This document shows positions 1 to 5,524 of a stretch of 5,845 bases of DNA, piece by piece; position 1 is the stretch's first letter, and the number at the start of each line of letters is the position of its first letter. Position numbers and translations under genes: made by a program. The stretch is from Desulfovibrionaceae bacterium UBA6814. Its GTDB lineage: Bacteria > Desulfobacterota > Desulfovibrionia > Desulfovibrionales > Desulfovibrionaceae. Location: positions 2,235 through 8,079 of the forward strand of contig DKEU01000084.1 in NCBI GenBank assembly GCA_002452635.1, read 5' to 3'. The notes beneath the pieces are model-generated. The model saw only the letters and a program-made list of their open reading frames with translations, ran no database searches and was not told the origin of the DNA.

Positions 1-598
1 TGCCGAACATCCAGTGCGGGGACCAGGCGGTGACCACCACCCATTTCTTGTGCTTGATGGCGTCGGCCAGGGCCGCGGTCATGGTGGCGCCGCTGCCCTC
101 CACCAGCTCCAGCTTGTCCAGGCCGTACTCGGTCATGGCCTTTTCCGAGAGCCGCATGAGCCCGGCCCCGGGGTCGATGCCGATGACCTTGCCGTTCAGC
201 TTGTCGGCATGGGCGTTCAGGTCGGCGATGGAGTCGGCGGTCACGTAGGACGGAACCGCCCAGCCCAGCTTGGCCCCGCCGGTGATGGGGCCCAGGTCCT
301 CCACCTTGTCCTTGACCTTGGCCAGGTAGTCGGCGTGGGTCACGGGCAGCCAGGCGGTGACCATCCCGTCCACGTCGCCGGTGCCCACGGCCTGCCACAT
401 GGCGGCCGCGGCCACGGGCAGCATCTCCACCTCGTAGCCCAGCTTCTCCTGCAGCACCGCGGCCACCACGTTGGTGCTCGCGGCCGCGCAGTCCCACTCC
501 ACGTAGGCCAGTTTCACCTTGCCCTTGGACGCGGCCAGGGCCGGGACGGCCGCCAGCGCCAGGGCCAGCACGAGGGCGAGAGTCATGAATTTGCGCAT
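1..598 (-). CDS. proX: Glycine betaine/quaternary amine ABC transporter substrate-binding protein (3' partial)
   Basis: Periplasmic receptor of the ProVW importer, of the OpuAC-like binding-protein family. It binds a quaternary ammonium osmolyte and delivers it to the permease. Only the first 199 residues are in the window; family members run near 290, so roughly 90 C-terminal residues are missing. Residues 1-22 form a Sec signal peptide (MRKF, hydrophobic core, ending VPALA before ASKG) with no lipobox Cys, so the protein should be soluble in the periplasm. Family-like blocks are YVEWDCA (32-38), GDVDGMVTAWLPVTH (74-88), KLGWAVPSYV (110-119), IGIDPGAGLM (139-148) and VVTAWSPHWMF (188-198); W83, W191 and W196 are candidates for the aromatic box that grips the trimethylammonium group. 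The start at 598 has AAGGAGG 8 nt upstream, 43 nt after proW. The exact substrate (glycine betaine, proline betaine, choline) cannot be settled from sequence. Confidence 0.93.
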   Translation of the reverse strand, partial: MRKFMTLALVLALALAAVPALAASKGKVKLAYVEWDCAAASTNVVAAVLQEKLGYEVEMLPVAAAAMWQAVGTGDVDGMVTAWLPVTHADYLAKVKDKVEDLGPITGGAKLGWAVPSYVTADSIADLNAHADKLNGKVIGIDPGAGLMRLSEKAMTEYGLDKLELVEGSGATMTAALADAIKHKKWVVVTAWSPHWMFG

Positions 599-641
599 GT
601 GCGTTGCCTCCTTGTGTTTGTTTTTATTGGTAAGATATTGC

Positions 642-1475
642 CTATCCCTGACGCGCGCCCACGCGTTGCAGCACGCGGTCCAGGATGATGGCCACGATGA
701 CGATGCCGATGCCCGCCTCGAAGCCGTGCCCCATCTGCAGGCGCTGGATGGCCTTCCACACCTCGCCGCCCAGGCCCTTGGCCCCGATCATGGCGGCGAT
801 GACCACCATGGACAGGGCCAGCATGACGGTCTGGTTCACCCCGGCCATGATGGTGGGGGTGGCCATGGGCAGTTGCAGCTTCACCAGCTTCTGCCAGCGG
901 GTGGAGCCGAAGGCGTCGGCGCACTCCACCAGCTCCCGCGGGGTCTGGCGGATGCCCAGGCAGGTGAGACGGATGGCCGGGGGCATGGCAAACACCACGG
1001 TGGAGAAGATGGCCGCCACCTTGCCCAGGCCGAAGAAGGGGATGGCCGGGATGAGGTACACGAAGGCGGGCATGGTCTGCATCACGTCCAAGACCGGCAT
1101 GACCACCCGGTAGACTCCCTGGCTCAGCGCCGAGGCGATGCCCAGGGGCACGCCCAGGGCGATGGCCACCAGGGTGGCGATGCACACCAGGGCGATGGTG
1201 CTCACCGTGGCCGGCCACAGGCCCATGTTCCAGATGAGACACAGGCCCAGCAGGGTGAACAGGCCGATGCCCCGCTTGCGGGACAGCTTCCAGGCCAGCA
1301 GGGTGAACACCGCGATGAGCAGCCAGGCCGGCGCGGCCAGCATGGCTTTTTCGAGCAGCTCCAGCACGCTCTCGGTGACCGCGGAAAAGGCTTTGGTGGC
1401 GAAGGCGAAGTGCTCCACCATGAAGTCGATGGCGGTCTCGATCCACACGCCCAGGGGGATGCGGGGGATACTCAT
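642..1475 (-). CDS. proW: Glycine betaine ABC transporter permease (ProW/OpuAB type)
   Basis: Membrane-spanning subunit of the osmolyte importer, 277 residues, close to the length of Bacillus OpuAB and lacking the long N-terminal extension of E. coli ProW. Hydrophobic segments lie near residues 49-66, 70-86, 90-117, 125-148, 152-170, 212-235 and 252-268. The cytoplasmic coupling (EAA) loop is clear at about 181-213: ELVECADAFGSTRWQKLVKL followed by QLP, the helix that docks on the ATPase. Other family-like stretches are VMQTMPAFVYLIPAIPFFGL (131-150) and MIGAKGLGGEVW (229-240). The ATG overlaps the proV TGA (ATGA), with GGAGG 8 nt upstream, so translation is probably coupled to proV and the two subunits made in matched amounts. 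No frameshift or truncation is seen. Confidence 0.96.
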   Translation of the reverse strand: MSIPRIPLGVWIETAIDFMVEHFAFATKAFSAVTESVLELLEKAMLAAPAWLLIAVFTLLAWKLSRKRGIGLFTLLGLCLIWNMGLWPATVSTIALVCIATLVAIALGVPLGIASALSQGVYRVVMPVLDVMQTMPAFVYLIPAIPFFGLGKVAAIFSTVVFAMPPAIRLTCLGIRQTPRELVECADAFGSTRWQKLVKLQLPMATPTIMAGVNQTVMLALSMVVIAAMIGAKGLGGEVWKAIQRLQMGHGFEAGIGIVIVAIILDRVLQRVGARQG

Positions 1476-2671
1476 TCCTGGGTCCTCCCTCGCTCGGCGA
1501 TGGCCCCGAGCAGCGAGCCCTTGACCACCACGCCCTTGAGCCGCCCTCCCTCGTCCACCACCGCCAGGGGGCAGGAGTTGCCGGACATGGTGAGGAACAG
1601 GTCCGTGGCCGGGGTGTCCGGGGCCACGCAGGGGATGTCGGTGCGCACGATGGGGGCCAGGTCCCGCTCCCCGCGGCCGATGAGCTCGGCGCAGTCCTCG
1701 GAGGCCACCAGCCCGGCCAGGCGGTGCTGGGCGTCCAGCACGAAGAGGGTGGAGATGCCGTGCTGCTTCATCTTGCGCAGGGCGGCGCGGGGGCCGTCGT
1801 GGCCCAGGAAGCCCACGGTCTCGGACTTCTTCATCACCGACTCGGCGGTGAGCACCTTGGTGATGTCCACCTCGGCCACGAAGCGCTCCACGTAGTCGTT
1901 GGCCGGGCTGGTCAGGATGTCCTCGGGCGAGCCCACCTGCACGATGGCCCCGTCCTTCATGAGCACGATGCGGTCGCCCAGCTTGAGGGCCTCGTCCAGG
2001 TCGTGGGAGATGAAGAGGATGGTCTTCTTCACCTTCCCCTGCAGGCTGATGAGTTCGTCCTGCATGTCGCGGCGGATGAGGGGGTCCAGGGCGCTGAAGG
2101 CCTCGTCCATGAGCAGGATGTCCGGGTCCAGGGCCAGGGCGCGGGCCAGGCCCACCCGCTGCTGCATGCCGCCCGAGAGCTGGCTGGGCAGGGAGTCCTC
2201 CCAGCCGGCCAGGCCCACCTGGTCCAGGGAGCGCATGGCGCGGTCGCGGCGCTCGGCCGGATCCATGCCCTTGATCTCCAGGCCGTACTCGGCGTTGGCC
2301 AGCACGGTGCGGTGGGGGAACAGGGCGAAGTTCTGGAACACCATGCCCATCTTGGCCAGGCGCAGTTCGCGCAGCCCCTTGGCGTCCAGGGCGGTGACCT
2401 CCACCCCGTCCACGAAGACCTGGCCCGCGGTGGGCTCGATGAGCCGGTTGATGCAGCGCACCAGGGTGGACTTGCCCGAGCCGGACAGGCCCATGACCAC
2501 CACGATCTCGCCCTCGTCCACGTCGAAGCCGGCCCGGTCCACGCCCACGCTGAGCCTGGTCTCGGCGAAAATCTCGTCCTTGCCCTTGCCCTTTTCCAGA
2601 AGTTCGATGGCCCGCTCCGGGTGCGGGCCGAATATCTTGCTGAGGTTCTTGACCTCTATTTTCTTCACCAT
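1472..2671 (-). CDS. proV: Glycine betaine ABC transporter ATP-binding protein with tandem CBS domains
   Basis: Cytoplasmic ATPase that powers the ProW/ProX importer; 399 residues, the usual ProV size. All catalytic motifs are present: Walker A GLSGSGKST (61-69), Q-loop Q113 in VFQNFALFPH, signature LSGGMQQR (165-172), Walker B ILLMDE (185-190) and H-loop H223 in ISHDLDEA. The N-terminal MVKKIEVKNLSKIFGPHP is typical of ProV/OpuAA. Two CBS domains follow at about 275-335 and 337-395; in the related OpuA of Lactococcus this pair senses ionic strength or cyclic nucleotides, so gating here is inferred. The frame stays open up to 2761, but that extension runs across the promoter, so I start at ATG 2671. 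The Shine-Dalgarno GAGGAGG is unusually close to this ATG (1 nt); the next codon, GTG 2668, has better spacing and is an equal candidate. First gene of proVWX. Confidence 0.97.
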   Translation of the reverse strand: MVKKIEVKNLSKIFGPHPERAIELLEKGKGKDEIFAETRLSVGVDRAGFDVDEGEIVVVMGLSGSGKSTLVRCINRLIEPTAGQVFVDGVEVTALDAKGLRELRLAKMGMVFQNFALFPHRTVLANAEYGLEIKGMDPAERRDRAMRSLDQVGLAGWEDSLPSQLSGGMQQRVGLARALALDPDILLMDEAFSALDPLIRRDMQDELISLQGKVKKTILFISHDLDEALKLGDRIVLMKDGAIVQVGSPEDILTSPANDYVERFVAEVDITKVLTAESVMKKSETVGFLGHDGPRAALRKMKQHGISTLFVLDAQHRLAGLVASEDCAELIGRGERDLAPIVRTDIPCVAPDTPATDLFLTMSGNSCPLAVVDEGGRLKGVVVKGSLLGAIAERGRTQE

Positions 2672-2693
2672 GCCTCCTCGGTGGAGTTTTCCC

Positions 2694-2722
2694 TGTTCAT
2701 ATTGTCCAAGAACGAATGAACA
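2694..2722. promoter_or_regulatory. Inverted repeat TGTTCAT-N15-ATGAACA, candidate operator for proVWX
   Basis: Two perfect 7-bp arms, at 2694-2700 and 2716-2722, have centres 22 bp apart, about two helical turns, as expected for a dimeric regulator binding one DNA face. The upstream arm overlaps the predicted -10 and the other lies in the early transcribed region, a position suited to repression. A further copy of the core TGAACA occurs at 2755-2760, just upstream of the -35. The regulator is unknown and not encoded in the window. An RNA stem-loop in the leader is less likely because the repeat spans the predicted start site. Confidence 0.4.
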
Positions 2723-2746
2723 TAGCCCATGAAAATCTGAGGTCAA
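2719..2746 (-). promoter_or_regulatory. Predicted sigma70-type promoter of the proVWX operon
   Basis: Read on the minus strand, a -35 TTGACC (2746-2741, 5 of 6 consensus) is separated by 16 nt from a -10 TATGTT (2724-2719, 4 of 6). Transcription would start near 2712, giving a leader of about 40 nt before the proV start. It is the best-matching promoter I found in the divergent region and is positioned correctly for the operon. Confidence 0.55.
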
Positions 2747-2957
2747 CCATACTCTGAACAATTTTTTGTTGTAGTAAAAACTGCAAAACTGGACATATGG
2801 CGCAATATTTTATGCTTGTTTATCAAAATGCACTGATAATGATTGCGGCATTCTCTTTTTGTTGGAATTTTTTGCAATAAAATTTGGTCAATTTTCCGAT
2901 TATCTGGAATGCAACCTCATTTTTTAACAGAGTTCAATCCAGCAGACCCTATCCTAT

Positions 2958-3079
2958 CCGGGGCGTTACTTTCCGGGCGCCCCGGGGATTCGGCAAAATT
3001 CCCGGGCCGGCTATGCCCGGAAGCCTTGCTGTGCTATGCTTGGGGCATGCCGGGCCTGGCCCGGGCAAACCCCGCGGGG
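2958..3079 (+). repeat. Cluster of GC-rich inverted repeats upstream of the diguanylate cyclase gene
   Basis: Four dyads lie in about 120 nt. CCGGGGCG (2958-2965) pairs with CGCCCCGG (2978-2985) across 12 nt. TTCCCGGGC (2999-3007) pairs with GCCCGGAA (3015-3022) with one bulged base. CCGGGCC-T-GGCCCGG (3050-3064) is a 15-nt palindrome. CCCCGCGGGG (3070-3079) is a 10-nt palindrome whose right half is the Shine-Dalgarno of the cyclase gene. If transcribed, these could form a structured leader that limits translation; as DNA they could be protein-binding sites. High local GC makes short palindromes likelier by chance. Confidence 0.4.
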
Positions 3080-3087
3080 AGAAAGAC

Positions 3088-4488
3088 ATGTCCATGAAAC
3101 GCATGACCAAGGCCGAACTGCTGGCCGCGGCGGAGCGGCTGGCGGCCCGGGTGGCGGAGCTGGAGGGACAGGCCGGCAGGTTCGCCAAGGCCGCGGCCTG
3201 CGCCCGGGAGGCCCTGCCCCTGGGCGAGTCCGAGGAGGCGCTGTGCGCCCTGTTCGACGCGGTGGGCGACGCCATCGTGGTGCACGACCCGGGCGACGGC
3301 CGGGTGCTGGCGGCCACGCCCAGCGCGCCGCGCATGCTGGGCTGGAAGCGGGACGAAGTGGAGACCCTGACCCCGGAGGACCTGTCCTCGGGCGTGCCGC
3401 CCTTCACCGGGGACAACTACCTGAACTACCTGGAGCTGGCCGCCGAGGGCGCGCCCCAGGACTTCGAGTGGCTCTCCCGGACCAAGGACGGGACGCCCCT
3501 GTGGGTGGAGGTGCGCCTGCACCGCACCGAGCTCACGGGCAAGCCGCGGGTGGTGGGGCTCATGCGCGACGTGCACGAGCGCAAGGAGGCCGAACAGGAG
3601 ATCCAGAAGCTCACCCTGGCCGTGGAGCAGAGCCCGGCCTCGGTCATGATCACCGACCCCGAGGGGTACATCGAGTACGTGAACCCCAAGTTCACCGAGG
3701 TCACGGGATTCACCCCGGCCGAGGTGCTGGGCAAGACCCCGCGCCTGCTCAAGAGCGGCCGGCACACCGTGGAGTTCTACCGGGAGCTGTGGGAGACCAT
3801 CTCCGCGGGCCGGGTGTGGACCAACGAGATGTGCAACCGCACCAAGTCCGGGGAGGAGATCTGGGAGCTGGCGTCCATCGCGCCGGTGAACGACTTCACG
3901 GGCCGGCACGCCTACTACGTGGCGGTGAAGGAGGACATCACCCTGCGCAAGCGGCAGGAGGAGCGCATCCGGCACATGGCCCTGCACGACCAGCTCACGG
4001 ACCTGCCCAACCGCAACCTGTTCATGGACCGCCTGACCCAGGCCGTGGCCCGGTCCAAGCGCACGGGCCTGAAGGCCGCGCTCATCTACGTGGACCTGGA
4101 CGAGTTCAAGCCGGTCAACGACCAGTTGGGGCACGAGGCCGGGGACGAGGTGCTGGCCGAGGTGGCCCGGCGGCTCCGCACCTGCATCCGGGACGTGGAC
4201 ACCGCGGCCCGGATGGGCGGGGACGAATTCGTGGTGGTGCTCCAGGACGTGACCAACGACTACGACGTGGAGCTGGTGGCCGGCCGCATCCACCGGGCCA
4301 TGAACGAGCCCTTCCCGGTGGCCGGGCAGGAGCGCGTCCTGGGGGCCAGCATGGGCGTCGCCGTGTCCCCGGACCACGGGGACAACGTGGACGTGCTGCT
4401 CCGCTGCGCGGACGAGGCCATGTACGCGGTCAAGCGCGCCACGCGCAACGGCTACCGATTCTACGGCCCCGGCCTGGCCGGGGCGTAA
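3088..4488 (+). CDS. PAS-PAS-GGDEF diguanylate cyclase
   Basis: Makes cyclic di-GMP from two GTP; 466 residues with no signal peptide or membrane span, so cytosolic. An N-terminal helix rich in Ala/Glu/Arg (about 6-45) is probably a coiled coil. PAS 1 covers about 50-165 (LFDAVGDAIVVHDPGDGRVL). PAS 2 covers about 175-288 and resembles the flavin PAS of NifL (ITDPEGYIEYVNPKFTEVTG, then FYRELW, GRVW, NRTKSGEEIWE). A linking helix leads into GGDEF at about 295-460. The active site is intact: LTDLPNR (303-309), DLDEFK (336-341), ND (344-345), GGDEF (377-381). An inhibitory I-site RDVD (368-371) sits exactly five residues before GGDEF, so product inhibition is expected. No EAL or HD-GYP domain follows. 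The start is ATG 3088, with GGGGAG 6 nt upstream; the frame is open from 2884 but that part is unlike protein. It diverges from proVWX; the signal sensed is unknown. Confidence 0.95.
   Translation: MSMKRMTKAELLAAAERLAARVAELEGQAGRFAKAAACAREALPLGESEEALCALFDAVGDAIVVHDPGDGRVLAATPSAPRMLGWKRDEVETLTPEDLSSGVPPFTGDNYLNYLELAAEGAPQDFEWLSRTKDGTPLWVEVRLHRTELTGKPRVVGLMRDVHERKEAEQEIQKLTLAVEQSPASVMITDPEGYIEYVNPKFTEVTGFTPAEVLGKTPRLLKSGRHTVEFYRELWETISAGRVWTNEMCNRTKSGEEIWELASIAPVNDFTGRHAYYVAVKEDITLRKRQEERIRHMALHDQLTDLPNRNLFMDRLTQAVARSKRTGLKAALIYVDLDEFKPVNDQLGHEAGDEVLAEVARRLRTCIRDVDTAARMGGDEFVVVLQDVTNDYDVELVAGRIHRAMNEPFPVAGQERVLGASMGVAVSPDHGDNVDVLLRCADEAMYAVKRATRNGYRFYGPGLAGA
4466..4484. repeat. Perfect palindrome at the 3' end of the cyclase gene, between converging genes
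   Basis: GCCCCGGCC (4466-4474), one T, and GGCCGGGGC (4476-4484) form a perfect 9-bp inverted repeat that overlaps the last codons of the cyclase. It ends 1 nt before the TAA and about 10 nt from the end of the converging zinc-finger gene. It could end transcription from both sides, but no T-tract follows on either strand, so a terminator role is only inferred. Confidence 0.35.
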
Positions 4489-4494
4489 GACGCT

Positions 4495-4833
4495 CTAGGC
4501 GGCCCGGGGGCGGGCTTCCAGCTCGGCCTGGCAGGCCACGCAGAACTCGGCCACGGGGTTGGCCTTGAGCCGGGCCAGGCCGATGTCCTCCCCGCACTCG
4601 CGGCAGACCCCGTACTGCGGGTCCGCCAGCCGGCGCAGGGCGGCCTGCACCCGGGCGGCCTGGCGGCTCTCCCGCTCGCGCAGGGACACGGTCACGTGCA
4701 GGTCGTACACCCGCGAGGCGTACTCGTTCTCGTCCGGGCAAAACTCGGCGGTGAGGCTCACCTCGCGGGAGGCCAGGTCCTCGAGCTGCTCTTCCAGGCT
4801 GCGCCTGATCTCCAGTCTGTCGTCGGCAGTCAT
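4495..4833 (-). CDS. Small DksA/TraR-family C4 zinc-finger protein
   Basis: 112 residues, shorter than E. coli DksA (151). The C-terminal half carries a four-cysteine zinc finger: C77-x2-C80 and C98-x2-C101 within YGVCRECGEDIGLARLKANP and AEFCVACQ, the DksA/TraR signature. The N-terminal half is helical and can form the two-helix arm that DksA-type proteins insert into the RNA polymerase secondary channel; its likely tip is FCPDENEYA (31-39). Compared with the DksA tip D-x-x-D-x-A, this reads D34-x-x-E37-x-A39, a conservative change at the second acidic position. A role in modulating transcription, perhaps with ppGpp, is inferred from family. The ATG at 4833 has a GGGGGA-type ribosome site about 7 nt upstream. 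Its stop is 6 nt from the converging cyclase stop, and 87 nt separate its start from the end of cheW. Whether it shares the cheW transcript or has its own promoter is unclear. Confidence 0.9.
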   Translation of the reverse strand: MTADDRLEIRRSLEEQLEDLASREVSLTAEFCPDENEYASRVYDLHVTVSLRERESRQAARVQAALRRLADPQYGVCRECGEDIGLARLKANPVAEFCVACQAELEARPRAA

Positions 4834-4920
4834 CAGGATTCCCCCTTTTCCGGGTTTGGGGAACCCTAGCCCGCCCGTGTGACAGCCTGGCGAAGAAACG
4901 CGGACGATTCCTCGCCCAAG

Positions 4921-5433
4921 CTACGCGGCCTTGTCCTCCTCGACCGCTCCCCCGCCGCCGGCCTGGCCCAGGGCGGACATCTCCGCCTCGGAAAAGACCT
5001 TGTTGATGTCCAGGATCATGACGAAGACCTCGTCCTGCTTGCCCATGCCCTTGATGAAGTCGGTCTTGACCGACAGGCCCATGCGGGGCGGGGACATGAT
5101 CTCGCCGTCCCCCATCTCGAACACTTCCCGCACCGAGTCCACCAGGGCCCCGATGACCGCGCTCTCGTCGCCGAAGGCCACCTCGGCGATGATGATGCAG
5201 GTGTTCACCGTGTCCTCGACCAGGGGCATGCCGAACTTCTTGCGCATGTCCACCACCGGCACGGCGTGGCCGCGCAGGTTGATGACCCCGCGCATGAACT
5301 CCGGGGTGCGGGGCACCCGGGTGATGTGGGTCAGCTCCAGCACCTCGCGCACGGACTCGATGTCCAGGGCGAAGACCTCCTGGTCCAGGGTGAAGGTCAG
5401 GTACTGGTTGGCGGTTCCCTGCTTGTCGTCCAT
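4921..5433 (-). CDS. cheW: Chemotaxis coupling protein CheW
   Basis: Scaffold that links chemoreceptors to the histidine kinase CheA at the cytoplasmic side of receptor arrays. The 170 residues contain one CheW (SH3-like) domain, about 10-150: YLTFTLDQEVFALDIESVRE (11-30), ITRVPRTPEFMRGVINLRGH (37-56) with the family-defining NLRG (52-55), PVVDMRKKFG (59-68) and VIGALVDSVREV (93-104). A short Gly/Ala/acidic tail (about 151-170, with GGGG at 159-162) follows the domain and is probably disordered. The ATG at 5433 has AAGGAGG with 6 nt spacing. It lies 91 nt downstream of an MCP gene on the same strand, which suggests a receptor-coupler pair. No CheA, CheR, CheB or CheY is visible in the window. 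Confidence 0.97.
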   Translation of the reverse strand: MDDKQGTANQYLTFTLDQEVFALDIESVREVLELTHITRVPRTPEFMRGVINLRGHAVPVVDMRKKFGMPLVEDTVNTCIIIAEVAFGDESAVIGALVDSVREVFEMGDGEIMSPPRMGLSVKTDFIKGMGKQDEVFVMILDINKVFSEAEMSALGQAGGGGAVEEDKAA

Positions 5434-5490
5434 GTCTGCCCTCCTTCTGGAACGCTCCGGCCCGGGTCGCGCCGGGCGGGATGGTTACTC

Positions 5491-5518
5491 CCTCCCCCGG
5501 CCCGCGGGCCGGGGGAGG
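5491..5518. terminator. Perfect 28-bp GC palindrome between MCP and cheW genes
   Basis: The left half CCTCCCCCGGCCCG (5491-5504) is exactly complementary to the right half (5505-5518), giving a stem of up to 12-13 bp around a tiny loop. It begins 6 nt after the MCP stop codon, the usual place for an intrinsic terminator, but no T-run follows on the minus strand (next bases GAGTAACC). It may be a U-less terminator, a 3'-end stabiliser that lowers cheW expression relative to the MCP, or a protein-binding site. Confidence 0.5.
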
Positions 5519-5524
5519 TTGCGC

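Larger units (their letters stand above)
2672..3087. other. Divergent intergenic region with AT-rich core, no gene seen
   Basis: This 416-nt stretch separates proV from the divergently transcribed cyclase gene. Positions 2761-2940 are about 31% GC by hand count, rising to about 60% over 2941-3000 and higher beyond. The proV-proximal side holds the proV promoter and operator-like repeat. The middle holds TGATAATGATT (2834-2844), which resembles part of a Fur box. The cyclase side holds several GC-rich inverted repeats. For the cyclase I found only a weak extended -10 candidate, TGCTATGCT (3032-3040), without a convincing -35. Open frames that cross this region lack a ribosome binding site and family resemblance, so I call no small gene. 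Confidence 0.6.

Noticed and set aside
519..1895. A 458-codon plus-strand open frame spanning proX, proW and part of proV
   Set aside because: It crosses three well-defined genes on the other strand, is dominated by His, Gly, Gln and Asp, and has no family resemblance.
1724..2719. A 331-codon open frame on the plus strand opposite proV
   Set aside because: It is antisense to a clear ABC ATPase, is overloaded with His, Gly, Gln and Val as expected from a reverse-frame GC-rich shadow, and has no recognisable domain.
2672..2761. A 30-residue N-terminal extension of ProV
   Set aside because: It would place the start upstream of the best promoter, lacks a ribosome site, and the conserved family start KKIEVKNLSKIFG begins right after 2671.
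3004..3030. A possible sigma54 site before the cyclase (GG followed by TTGCT)
   Set aside because: The GG and GC elements are 7 nt apart rather than the required 10, so the -24/-12 pattern is not met.
2884..3087. A 68-residue N-terminal extension of the cyclase
   Set aside because: The ATG at 2884 has no ribosome site; the extension is encoded by the AT-rich region and the palindromes and is unlike PAS protein N-termini. ATG 3088 has a good Shine-Dalgarno.
2843..3097. An 84-codon plus-strand small open frame in the divergent region
   Set aside because: It begins with a non-ATG codon, has no Shine-Dalgarno, overlaps the cyclase start in another frame and shows no protein-like pattern.
3034..4377. 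A 447-codon open frame on the minus strand opposite the diguanylate cyclase
   Set aside because: Its composition (runs of His, Val, Gly, Leu) is that of a shadow frame, and the opposite strand has intact PAS and GGDEF motifs in order.
4852..4866. GGGTT/AACCC hairpin between cheW and the DksA-like gene, considered as a terminator
   Set aside because: The stem is only 5 bp, there is no T-run on either strand, and it lies too close to the DksA-like ribosome site.
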